A stretch of DNA of 64,000 nt from Ptiloglossa arizonensis. Lineage: Eukaryota; Arthropoda; Insecta; Hymenoptera; Colletidae. Below the pieces are notes generated by a model that was not told where the DNA came from, made no database searches, and saw nothing but the letters and a program-made list of their open reading frames with translations. Within the stretch, counting starts at the first letter, position 1. Every line of letters begins with the position of its first letter. Position numbers and translations under genes: made by a program. Shown piece by piece: positions 23,096 to 35,860 of this stretch. Location: the NCBI RefSeq assembly GCF_051014685.1, contig NW_027478385.1, forward strand, positions 4,836,001 to 4,900,000, in the 5' to 3' direction.

Positions 23096-26000
23096 TATTG
23101 CATCTGAAAGCAGAGACTCGCCCGATTACATCGGTGTGTGTATTTTTGCCCTAGGTCATAGTAGTTATTGGTTTCCAGTATCAGATTTGCGAAAATTTTG
23201 ATGGTTTCTCAAACGTTCCTTAACTTCAAACTCCCATATCTCGCGAACGGATTGACGAACTCGAGAAATTCCTATTGCATCTGAAAGTAGAAACTCGCCC
23301 GATTACAACGGTATGTATATTTTTGCCCTATGCCATAGTAGCTATTGGTTTCGATTATCAGACTTGCGAAAATTTTGATGGTTTCTCAAACGTTCCTTAA
23401 CTTCAAACTCCCATATCTCGCGAACGGACTGACGAACTTGAGAAATTCCTATTGCATCTGAAAGCAGAGACTCGCCCGATTACATCGGTGTGTGTATTTT
23501 TGCCCTAGGTCATAGTAGTTATTGGTTTCCAGTATCAGATTTGCGAAAATTTTGATGGTTTCTCAAACGTTTCTTAACTTCAAACTCCCATATCTCGCGA
23601 ACGGATTGACGAACTCGAGAAATTCCTGTTGCATCTGAAACCAGAGACTCGCTCGATTACAACAGTATGTGTATTTTTGCCCTAGGCCATAGTAGCTATT
23701 GGTTTCGAGTATCAGACTTGCGAAAATTTTGATGGTTTCTCAAACGTTTCTTAACTTCAAACTCCCATATCTCGCGAACGGATTGACGAACCCGAGAAAT
23801 TCCTATTGCATCTGAAAGTAGAAACTCGCCCGATTACAACGGTATGTATATTTTTGCCCTAGGCCATAGTAGTTATTGGTTTCCAGTATCAGACTTGCGA
23901 AAATTTTGTTGGATTCTTAACCATTCCTTAACTTCAAACTCCCATATCTCGCGAACGGATTGACGAACTCGAGAAATTCCTGTTGCATCTGAAAGTAGAA
24001 ACTCGCCCGATTACAACAGTATCTGCATTTTTGCCCTAGGCCATAGTAGCTATTGGTTTCGATTATCAGACTTGCGAAAATTTTGATGGTTTCTCAAACG
24101 TTCCTTAACTTCAAACTCCCATATCACGCGAACGGATTGACGAACTCGAGAAATTCCTGTTGCATCTGAAAGTAGAAACTCGCCCGATTACAACAGTATG
24201 TGCATTTTTGTCCTAGACCATAGTAGCTATTGGTTTCCAGTATCAGACATGCGAAAATTTTGATTGTTTCTCAAACGTTCCTTAACTTCAAATTCCCATA
24301 TCTCGCGAACGGATAGACGAACACGAGAAATTCCTGTTGCATCTGAAAGTAGAAACTCGCCCGATTACAACGGTATGTGTATTTTTCCGCTAGGCCTTTG
24401 TAGTTATTGGTTTCGAGTATCAGACTTGCGAAAATTTTGTTGGATTCTTAACCATTCCTTAACTTCAAACTCCCATATCTCGCGATCGGATTGACGAACA
24501 CGAGAAATTCCTGTTGCATCTGAAAGCAGAGACTCGCCCGATTACAGCGTTGTGTGTATTTTTGCCCTTGTCCATAGTAGTTATTGGTTTCGAGTATCAG
24601 ACATGCGAAAATTTTGATTGTTTCTCAAACGTTCCTTAACTTCAAATTCCCATATCTCGCGAACGGATTGACGAACACGAGAAATTCCTGTTGCATCTGA
24701 AAGTAGAAACTCGCCCGATTACATTGGTATGTGTGCTTTTCCCCTAGGCCATAGTAGTTATTGGTTTCGGGTATCAGACTTGCGAAAATTTTGATGGATT
24801 CTCAACCATAACTTAACTTCAAACTCCCATATCTCGCGAACGGATTGACGAACTCGAGAAATTCCTGTTGCATCTGAAAGCAGAGACTCGCCCGATTACA
24901 ACAGTATGTGCATTTTTGCCCTAGGCCATAGTAGCTATTGGTTTCGGGTATCAGACTTGCGAAAATTTTGATGGTTTCTCAAACGTTCCTTAACTTCAAA
25001 CTCCCATATATCGCGAATGGACTGACGAACTCGAGAAATTCCTGTTGCATCTGAAACCAGAGACTAGCTCGATTACAACAGTATGTCTATTTTTGCCCTA
25101 GGCCATAGTAGCTATTGGTTTCGATTATCAGACTTGCGAAAATTTTGACGGTTTCTCAAACGTTCCTTAACTTCAAACTCCCATATCTCGTGAACGGATT
25201 GACGAACTCGAGAAATTCCTGTTGCATCTGAAAGTAGAAACTCGCCCGATTACATTGGTATGTGTACTTTTCCCCTAGGCCATAGTAGTTATTGGTTTCG
25301 GGTATCAGACTTGCGAAAATTTTGATGGATTCTCAACCATAACTTAACTTCAAACTCCCATATCTCGCGAACGGATTGACGAACTCGAGAAATTCCTGTT
25401 GCATCTGAAAGCAGAGACTCGCCCGATTACAACAGTATGTGCATTTTTGTCCTAGACCATGGTAGCTATTGGTTTCCAGTATCAGACTTGCAAAAATTTT
25501 GATGGTTTCTCAGCCATTCCACAACTTCAAACTCCCATATCTCGCGATCGGATTGACGAACACGAGAAATTCCTGTTGCATCTGAAAGCAGAGACTCGCC
25601 CGATTACAGCGTTGGGTGTATTTTTGCCCTAGTACATAGTAGTTATTGGTTTCGAGTATCAGACATGCGAAAATTCTGATTGTTTCTCAAACGTTCCTTA
25701 ACTTCAAATTCCCATATCTCGCGAACGGATTGACGAACACGAGAAATTCCTGTTGCATCTGAAAGTAGAAACTCGCCCGATTACATTGGTATGTGTACTT
25801 TTCCCCTAGGCCATAGTAGTTATTGGTTTCGGGTATCAGACTTGCGAAAATTTTGATGGATTCTCAACCATTCCTTAACTTCAAACTCCCATATCTGGCG
25901 AACGGATTGACGAACTCGAGAAATTCCTGTTGTATCTGAAAGCAGAGACTCGCCCGATTACAACAGTATGTGCATTTTTGCCCTAGGCCATAGTAGCTAT

Positions 26001-27999
26001 TGGTTTCGATTATCAGACTTGCGAAAATTTTGACGGTTTCTCAAACGTTCCTTAACTTCAAACTCCCATATCTCGGGAACGGATTGACGAACTCGAGAAA
26101 TTCCTGTTGCATCTGAAAGTAGAAACTCGCCCGTTTACAATGGTGTGTGTACTTTTCCCCTAGGCCATTCCAGTTATTGGTTTCGAGTATCGGACCAGCG
26201 AAAATTTTGATGGTTTCTCAACCATTCCTTAATTTCAAACTCCCATATCTCGCGAACGGATTGACGAACTCGAGAAATTCCTGTTGCATCTGAAAGTAGA
26301 AACTCGCCCGATTACAATGGTGTGTGTACTTTTCCCCTAGGCCATTCCAGTTATTGGTTTCGAGTATCAGACCAGCGAAAATTTTGATGGTTTCTCAACC
26401 ATTCCTTAATATCAAACTTCCATATCTCGCGAACGGATTGACGAACTCGAAAAATTCCTGTTGCATCTGAAAGCAGAGAATCGCCCGATTACAACGGTAT
26501 GTGTGTTTTTGCCCTAGGCCATAGTAGTTATTGGTTTCGAGTATCATACATGCGAAAATTTTGATGGTTGCTCAGGCGTTCCTTAACTTCCAACTCCCAT
26601 ATCTCGCGAACGGATTGACGAACTCGAGAAATTCCTGTTGCATCTGAAAGTAGAAACTCGCCCGATTACAATGGTGTGTGTACTTTTCCCCTAGGCCATA
26701 GTAGTTATTGGTTTCGAGTATCAGACTTGCGAAAATTTTGTTGGATTCTTAACCATTCCTTAACTTCAAACTCCCATATCTCGCGAACGGATTGACGAAC
26801 TCGGGAAATTCCTGTTGCATCTGAAGCCAGAGACTCGCTCGATTACAACATTATGTGTATTTTTGCCCTAGGCCATAGTAGCTATTTGTTTCGATTATCA
26901 GACTTGCGAAAATTTTGATGGTTTCTCAAACGTTCCTTAACTTCAACTCCCATATCTCGCGAACGGACTGACGAACTTGAGAAATTCCTATTGCATCTGA
27001 AAGCAGAGACTCGCCCGATTACAACGGTGTGTGTATTTTTGCCCTAGGTCATAGTAGTTATTGGTTTCCAGTATCAGATTTGCGAAAATTTTGATGGTTT
27101 CTCAAACGTTTCTTAACTTCAAACTCCCATATCTCGCGAACGGATTGACGAACTCGAGAAATTCCAGTTGCATCTGAAAGCAGAGACTCGCCCGATTACA
27201 ACGGTATGTGCATTTTTGCCCTAGGCCATAGTAGCTATTGGTTTCGATTATCAGACTTGCGAAAATTTTGATGGTTTCTCAAACGTTCTTTAACTTCAAA
27301 CTCCCATATCTCGCGAACGGATTGACGAACTCGAGAAATTCCTGTTGCATCTGAAAGTAGAAACTCGCCCGATTACAATGGTGTGTGTACTTTTCCCCTA
27401 GGCCTTTGTAGTTATTGGTTTCGAGTATCAGACTTGCGAAAATTTTGTTGGATTCTTAACCATTCCTTAACTTCAAACTCCCATATCTCGCGAACGGATT
27501 GACGAACTCGAGAAATTCCTGTTGCATCTGAAAGTAGAAACTCGCCCGATTACAACGGTATGTATATTTTTGCCCTATGCCATAGTAGCTATTGGTTTCG
27601 ATTATCAGACTTGCGAAAATTTTGATGGTTTCTCAAACGTTCCTTAACTTCAACTCCCATATCTCGCGAACGGACTGACGATCTTGAGAAATTCCTGTTG
27701 CATCTGAAAGTAGAAACTCGCCCGATTACAACAGTATGTGCATTTTTGCCCTAGGCCATAGTAGCTATTGGTTTCGGGTATCAGACTTGCGAAAATTTTG
27801 ATGGTTTCTCAAACGTTCCTTAACTTCAAACTCCCATATATCGCGAATGGATTGACGAACTCGAGAAATTCCTGTTGCATCTGAAACCAGAGACTCGCTC
27901 GATTACAACAGTATGTCTATTTTTGCCCTAGGCCATAGTAGCTATTGGTTTCGATTATCAGACTTGCGAAAATTTTGACGTTTTCTCAAACGTTCCTTA
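23096..27999. repeat. Mosaic region with a 531-bp trimer run
   Basis: Contains the gccctatgcc marker units (about 23,326 and 27,572), also found near 16,954 and 37.5-37.7 kb. A three-unit repeat is marked by ttacattggtatg at 24,719, 25,250 and 25,781, spaced exactly 531 and 531 bp; the ctcaaccataac marker is shared by the first two copies only (24,801 and 25,332). Two units have lost one base from cttcaaactcc, giving cttcaactcc near 26,946 and 27,653, and can be used as lineage markers. No other kind of sequence is visible. Confidence 0.85.
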
Positions 28000-29842
28000 A
28001 CTTCAAACTCCCATATCTCGCGAACGGATTGACGAACTCGAGAAATTCCTGTTGCATCTGAAAGTAGAAACTCGCCCGTTTACAATGGTGTGTGTACTTT
28101 TCCCCTAGGCCATTCCAGTTATTGGTTTCGAGTATCGGACCAGCGAAAATTTTGATGGTTTCTCAACCATTCCTTAATTTCAAACTCCCATATCTCGCGA
28201 ACGGATTGACGAACTCGAGAAATTCCTGTTGCATCTGAAAGTAGAAACTCGCCCGATTACAATGGTGTGTGTACTTTTCCCCTAGGCCATTCCAGTTATT
28301 GGTTTCGAGTATCAGACCAGCGAAAATTTTGATGGTTTCTCAACCATTCCTTAATATCAAACTCCCATATCTCGCGAACGGATTGACGAACTCGAAAAAT
28401 TCCTGTTGCATCTGAAAGCAGAGACTCGCCCGATTACAACGGTATGTGTGTTTTTGCCCTAGGCCATAGTAGTTATAGGTTTCGAGTATCATACATGCGA
28501 AAATTTTGATGGTTGCTCAGGCGTTCCTTAACTTCAAACTCCCATATCTCGCGAACGGATTGACGAACTCGAGAAATTCCTGTTGCATCGGAAAGTAGAA
28601 ACTCGCCCGATTACAATGGTGTGTGTACTTTTCCCCTAGGCCATAGTAGTTATTGGTTTCGAGTATCAGACTTGCGAAAATTTTGTTGGATTCTTAACCA
28701 TTCCTTAACTTCAAACTCCCATATCTCGCGAACGGATTGACGAACTCGGGAAACTCCTATTGCATCTGAAACCAGAGACTCGCTCGATTACAACAGTATT
28801 TGTATTTTTGCCCTAGGCCATAGTAGCTATTTGTTTCGAGTATCAGACTTGCGAAAATTTTGATGGTTTCTCAAACGTTTCTTAACTTCAAACTCCCATA
28901 TCTCGCGAACGGATTGACGAACTCGAGAAATTCCTGTTGCATCTGAAAGCAGAGACTCGCCCGATTACAACGGTATGTGTGTTTTTGCCCTAGGCAATAG
29001 TAGTCATTTGTTTCGAGTATCAGACTTGCGAAAATTTTGATGGTTGCTCAGGCGTTCCTTAACTTCAAACTCCCATATCTCGCGAACGGATTGACGAACT
29101 CGAGAAATTCCTGTTGCATCTGAAAGTAGAAACTCGCCCGTTTACAATGGTGTGTGTACTTTTCCCCTAGGCCATTCCAGTTATTGGTTTCGAGTATCGG
29201 ACCAGCGAAAATTTTGATGGTTTCTCAACCGTTCCTTAATTTCAAACTCCCATATCTCGCGAACGGATTGACGAACTCGGGAAATTCCTGTTGCATCTGA
29301 AAGTAGAAACTCGCCCGATTACAATGGTGTGTGTACTTTTCCCCTAGGCCATTCCAGTTATTGGTTTCGAGTATCAGACCAGCGAAAATTTTGATGGTTT
29401 CTCAACCATTCCTTAATATCAAACTCCCATATCTCGCGAACGGATTGACGAACTCGAAAAATTCCTGTTGCATCTGAAAGCAGAGACTCGCCCGATTACA
29501 ACGGTATGTGTGTTTTTGCCCTAGGCCATAGTAGTTATAGGTTTCGAGTATCATACATGCGAAAATTTTGATGGTTGCTCAGGCGTTCCTTAACTTCAAA
29601 CTCCCATATCTCGCGAACGGATTGACGAACTCGAGAAATTCCTGTTGCATCGGAAAGTAGAAACTCGCCCGATTACAATGGTGTGTGTACTTTTCCCCTA
29701 GGCCATAGTAGTTATTGGTTTCGAGTATCAGACTTGCGAAAATTTTGTTGGATTCTTAACCATTCCTTAACTTCAAACTCCCATATCTCGCGAACGGATT
29801 GACGAACTCGAGAAATTCCTATTGCATCTGAAAGTACAAACT
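28000..29842. repeat. 6-monomer HOR (1,062 bp), two copies
   Basis: About 28,000-28,780 matches 29,062-29,842 at a lag of 1,062 bp. Shared markers are cccgtttacaatgg (28,075/29,137), cttaatatcaaac, gtagttataggtttcg, gagtatcatacatgcg and the rare gcatcggaaag (28,585/29,647). The remaining units between the matched parts have gcaatagtagtcattt and ggttgctcaggcg. Confidence 0.9.
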
Positions 29843-32800
29843 CGCCCCATTACAACAGTATGTGCATTTTTGCCCTAGGCCATAGTAGCGATTGGTTTCG
29901 ATTATCAGACTTGCGAAAATTTTGATGGTTTCTCAAACGTTTCTTAACTTCAAACTCCCATATCTCGCGAACGGATTGACGAACCCGAGAAATTCCTATG
30001 GCATCTGAAAGTAGAAACTCGCCCGATTACGACGGTATGTATATTTTTGCCCTAGGCCATAGTAGTTATTGGTTTCCAGTATCAGACTTGCAAAAATTTT
30101 GATGGTTCCTCAAACGTTCCTTAATTTCAAACTCCCATATCTCGCGAACGGATTGACGAACACGAGAAATTCCTGTTGCATCTGAATGTAGAAACTCGCC
30201 CGATTACAACGGTATGTGTATTTTTCCCCTAGGCCTTTGTAGTTATTGGTTTCGAGTATCAGACTTGCGAAAATTTTGTTGGATTCTTAACCATTCCTTA
30301 ACTTCAAACTCCCATATCTCGCGAACGGATTGACGAACTCGAGAAATTCCTGTTGCATCTGAAAGTAGAAACTCGCCCGATTACAACAGTATCTGCATTT
30401 TTGCCCTAGGCCATAGTAGCTATTGGTTTCGATTATCAGACTTGCGAAAATTTTGATGGTTTCTCAAACGTTCCTTAACTTCAAACTCCCATATCACGCG
30501 AACGGATTGACGAACTCGAGAAATTCCTGTTGCATCTGAAAGTAGAAACTCGCCCGATTACAACAGTATGTGCATTTTTGCCCTAGGCCATAGTAGCTAT
30601 TGGTTTCGGGTATCAGACTTGCGAAAATTTTGATGGTTTCTCAAACGTTCCTTAACTTCAAACTCCCATATCTCGCGAACGGATTGACGAACACGAGAAA
30701 TTCCTGTTGCATCTGAAAGTAGAAACTCGCCCGATTACAACGGTATGTGTATTTTTCCCCTAGGCCTTTGTAGTTATTGGTTTCGAGTATCAGACTTGCG
30801 AAAATTTTGTTGGATTCTTAACCATTCCTTAACTTCAAACTCCCATATCTCGCGAACGGATTGACGAACTCGAGAAATTCCTGTTGCATCTGAAAGTAGA
30901 AACTCGCCCGATTACAACAGTATATGCATTTTTGCCCTAGGCCATAGTAGCTATTGGTTTCGATTATCAGACATGCGAAAATTTTGACGGTTTCTCAAAC
31001 GTTCCTTAACTTCAAACTCCCATATCTCGCGAACGGATTGACGAACTCGAGAAATTCCTGTTGCATCTGAAAGTAGAAACTCGCCCGTTTACAATGGTGT
31101 GTGTACTTTTCCCCTAGGCCATTCCAGTTATAGGTTTCGAGTATCGGACCAGCGAAAATTTTGATGGTTTCTCAACCATTCCTTAATTTCAAACTCCCAT
31201 ATCTCGCGAACGGATTGACGAACTCGAGAAATTCCTGTTGCATCTGAAAGTAGAAACTCGCCCGATTACAATGGTGTGTGTACTTTTCCCCTAGGCCATT
31301 CCAGTTATTGGTTTCGAGTATCAGACCAGCGAAAATTTTGATGGTTTCTCAACCATTCCTTAATATCAAACTCCCATATCTCGCGAACGGATTGACGAAC
31401 TCGAAAAATTCCTGTTGCATCTGAAAGCAGAGACTCGCCCGATTACAACGGTATGTGTGTTTTTGCCCTAGGCCATAGTAGTTATTGGTTTCGAGTATCA
31501 TACATGCGAAAATTTTGATGGTTGCTCAGGCGTTCCTTAACTTCAAACTCCCATATCTCGCGAACGGATTGACGAACTCGAGAAATTCCTGTTGCATCTG
31601 AAAGTAGAAACTCGCCCGATTACAATGGTGTGTGTACTTTTCCCCTAGGCCATAGTAGTTATTGGTTTCGAGTATCAGACTTGCGAAAATTTTGTTGGAT
31701 TCTTAACCATTCCTTAACTTCAAACTCCCATTTCTCGCGAACGGATTGACGAACTCGGGAAATTCCTATTGCATCTGAAACCAGAGACTCGCTCGATTAC
31801 AACAGTATGTGTATTTTTGCCCTAGGCCATAGTAGCTATTTGTTTCGAGTATCAGACTTGCGAAAATTTTGATGGTTTCTCAAACGTTTCTTAACTTCAA
31901 ACTCCCATATCTCGCGAACGGATTGACGAACCCGAGAAATTCCTATTGCATCGGAAAGTAGAAACTCGCCCGATTACAACGGTATGTATATTTTTGCCCT
32001 AGGCCATAGTAGTTATTGGTTTCCAGTATCAGACTTGCAAAAATTTTGATGGTTCCTCAAACGTTCCTTAATTTCAAACTCCCATATCTCGCGAACGGAT
32101 TGACGAACACGAGAAATTCCTGTTGCATCTGAAAGTAGAAACTCGCCCGATTACAACGGTATGTGTATTTTTCCCCTAGGCCTTTGTAGTTATTGGTTTC
32201 GAGTATCAGACTTGCGAAAATTTTGTTGGATTCTTAACCATTCCTTAACTTCAAACTCCCATATCTCGCGAACGGATTGACGAACTCGAGAAATTCCTGT
32301 TGCATCTGAAAGTAGAAACTCGCCCGATTACAACAGTATCTGCATTTTTGCCCTAGGCCATAGTAGCTATTGGTTTCGATTATCAGACTTGCGAAAATTT
32401 TGATGGTTTCTCAAACGTTCCTTAACTTCAAACTCCCATATCACGCGAACGGATTGACGAACTCGAGAAATTCCTGTTGCATCTGAAAGTAGAAACTCGC
32501 CCGATTACAAGAGTATGTGCATTTTTGCCCTAGGCCATAGTAGCTATTGGTTTCGGGTATCAGACTTGCGAAAATTTTGATGGTTTCTCAAACGTTCCTT
32601 AACTTCAAACTCCCATATATCACGAATGGATTGACGAACTCGAGAAATTCCTGTTGCATCTGAAACCAGAGACTCGCTCGATTACAACAGTATGTCTATT
32701 TTTTCCCCTATGCCATAGTAGCTATTGGTTTCGATTATCAGACTTGCGAAAATTTTGACGGTTTCTCAAACGTTCCTTAACTTCAAACTCCCATATCTCG

Positions 32801-34460
32801 CGAACGGATTGACGAACTCGAGAAATTCCTGTTGCATCTGAAAGTAGAAACTCGCCCGTTTACAATGGTGTGTGTACTTTTCCCCTAGGCCATTCCAGTT
32901 ATAGGTTTCGAGTATCGGACCAGCGAAAATTTTGATGGTTTCTCAACCATTCCTTAATTTCAAACTCCCATATCTCGCGAACGGATTGACGAACTCGAGA
33001 AATTCCTGTTGCATCTGAAAGTAGAAACTCGCCCGATTACAATGGTGTGTGTACTTTTCCCCTAGGCCATTCCAGTTATTGGTTTCGAGTATCAGACCAG
33101 CGAAAATTTTGATGGTTTCTCAACCATTCCTTAATATCAAACTCCCATATCTCGCGAACGGATTGACGAACTCGAAAAATTCCTGTTGCATCTGAAAGCA
33201 GAGACTCGCCCGATTACAACGGTATGTGTGTTTTTGCCGTAGGCCATAGTAGTTATTGGTTTCGAGTATCATACATGCGAAAATTTTGATGGTTGCTCAG
33301 GCGTTCCTTAACTTCAAACTCCCATATCTCGCGAACGGATTGACGAACTCGAGAAATTCCTGTTGCATCTGAAAGTAGAAACTCGCCCGATTACAATGGT
33401 GTGTGTACTTTTCCCCTAGGCCATAGTAGTTATTGGTTTCGAGTATCAGACTTGCGAAAATTTTGTTGGATTCTTAACCATTCCTTAACTTCAAACTCCC
33501 ATATCTCGCGAACGGAATGACGAACTCGGGAAATTCCTATTGCATCTGAAACCAGAGACTCGCTCGATTACAACAGTATGTGTATTTTTGCCCTAGGCCA
33601 TAGTAGCTATTTGTTTCGAGTATCAGACTTGCGAAAATTTTGATGGTTTCTCAAACGTTTCTTAACTTCAAACTCCCATATCTCGCGAACGGATTGACGA
33701 ACTCGAGAAATTCCTGTTGCATCTGAAACCAGAGACTCGCTCGATTACAACAGTATGTGTATTTTTGCCCTAGGCCATAGTAGCTATTGGTTTCGAGTAT
33801 CAGACTTGCGAAAATTTTGATGGTTTCTCAAACGTTTCTTAACTTCAAACTCCCATATCTCGCGAACGGATTGACGAACCCGAGAAATTCCTATTGCATC
33901 TGAAAGTAGAAACTCGCCCGATTACAACGGTATGTGTATTTTTGCCCTAGGCCATAGTAGCTATTTGTTTCGAGTATCAGACTTGCGAAAATTTTGATGG
34001 TTCCTCAAACGTTCCTTAATTTCAAACTCCCATATCTCGCGAACGGATTGACGAACACGAGAAATTCCTGTTGCATCTGAAAGTAGAAACTCGCCCGATT
34101 ACAACGGTATGTGTATTTTTCCCCTAGGCCTTTGTAGTTATTGGTTTCGAGTATCAGATTTGCGAAAATTTTGTTGGATTCTTAACCATTCCTTAACTTC
34201 AAACTCCCATATCTCGCGAACGGATTGACGAACTCGAGAAATTCCTGTTGCATCTGAAAGTAGAAACTCGCCCGATTACAACAGTATCTGCATTTTTGCC
34301 CTAGGCCATAGTAGCTATTGGTTTCGATTATCAGACTTGCGAAAATTTTGATGGTTTCTCAAACGTTCCTTAACTTCAAACTCCCATATCACGCGAACGG
34401 ATTGACGAACTCGAGAAATTCCTGTTGCATCTGAAAGTAGAAACTCGCCCGATTACAACA
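29843..34460. repeat. 11-monomer HOR (1,947 bp), about 2.3 copies
   Basis: The marker cagtatctgc occurs with its A at 30,391, 32,338 and 34,286, spaced 1,947 and 1,948 bp. The additional base is an inserted T in tctattttttcccc near 32,702. The unit with gaacccgag and ggtatgtatattt recurs at the same spacing. Copies are not fully collinear: the ttttgacgg marker at 30,986 and 32,757 is 10 units apart, so copy 1 has one extra unit between these markers. Confidence 0.9.
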
Positions 34461-35860
34461 GTATGTGCATTTTTGTCCTAGACCATAGTAGCTATTGGTT
34501 TCCAGTATCAGACTTGCAAAAATTTTGATGGTTTCTCAGCCATTCCTCAACTTCAAACTCCCATATCTCGCGATCGGATTGACGAACACGAGAAATTCCT
34601 GTTGCATCTGAAAGCAGAGACTCGCCCGATTACAGCGTTGGGTGTATTTTTGCCCTAGTCCATAGTAGTTATTGGTTTCGAGTATCAGACTTGCGAAAAT
34701 TTTGATTGCTTCTCAAACGTTCCTTAACTTCAAATTCCCATATCTCGCGAACGGATTGACGAACACGAGAAATTCCTGTTGCATCTGAAAGTAGAAACTC
34801 GCCCGATTACAATGGTGTGTGTACTTTTCCCCTAGGCCATAGTAGTTATTGGTTTCGGGTATCAGACTTGCGAAAATTTTGATGGATTCTCAACCATTCC
34901 TTAACTTCAAACTCCCATATCTCGCGAACGGATTGACGAACTCGAGAAATTCCTGTTGCATCTGAAAGCAGAGACTCGCCCGATTACAACAGTATGTGCA
35001 TTTCTGCCCGAGGCCATAGTAGCTATTGGTTTCGGGTATCAGACTTGCGAAAATTTTGATGGTTTCTCAAACGTTCCTTAACTTCAAACTCCCATATATC
35101 GCGAATGGATTGACGAACTCGAGAAATTCCTGTTGCATCTGAAACCAGAGACTCGCTCGATTACAACAGTATGTCTATTTTTGCCCTAGGCCATAGTAGC
35201 TATTGGTTTCGATTATCAGACTTGCGAAAATTTTGACGGTTTCTCAAACGTTCCTTAACTTCAAACTCCCATATCTCGCGAACGGATTGACGAACTCGAG
35301 AAATTCCTGTTGCATCTGAAAGTAGAAACTCGCCCGTTTACAATGGTGTGTGTACTTTTCCCCTAGGCCATTCCAGTTATTGGTTTCGAGTATCGGACCA
35401 GCGAAAATTTTGTTGGTTTCTCAACCATTCCTTAATTTCAAACTCCCATATCTCGCGAACGGATTGACGAACTCGAGAAATTCCTGTTGCATCTGAAAGT
35501 AGAAACTCGCCCGATTACAATGGTGTGTGTACTTTTCCCCTAGGCCATTCCAGTTATTGGTTTCGAGTATCAGACCAGCGAAAATTTTGATGGTTTCTCA
35601 ACCATTCCTTAATATCAAACTCCCATATCTCGCGAACGGATTGACGAACTCGAAAAATTCCTGTTGCATCTGGAAGCAGAGACTCGCCCGATTACAACGG
35701 TATGTGTGTTTTTGCCCTAGGCCATAGTAGTTATTGGTTTCGAGTATCATACATGCGAAAATTTTGATGGTTGCTCAGGCGTTCCTTAACTTCAAACTCC
35801 CATATCTCGCGAACGGATTGACGAACTCGAGAAACTCCTGTTGCATCTGAAAGTAGAAAC
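34461..35860. repeat. Continuation of the 11-mer family with inserted units
   Basis: Starts where the third 11-mer copy departs into gtcctagaccatag, ctcagccattcctc and cgcgatcggattg units. Then come gggtatcag units and the atatatcgcgaatgg unit, followed by ttttgacgg at 35,235, which is 14 units after the previous one (32,757). The same order of units is seen again after 39.1 kb and in part after 41.2 kb. Confidence 0.84.
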
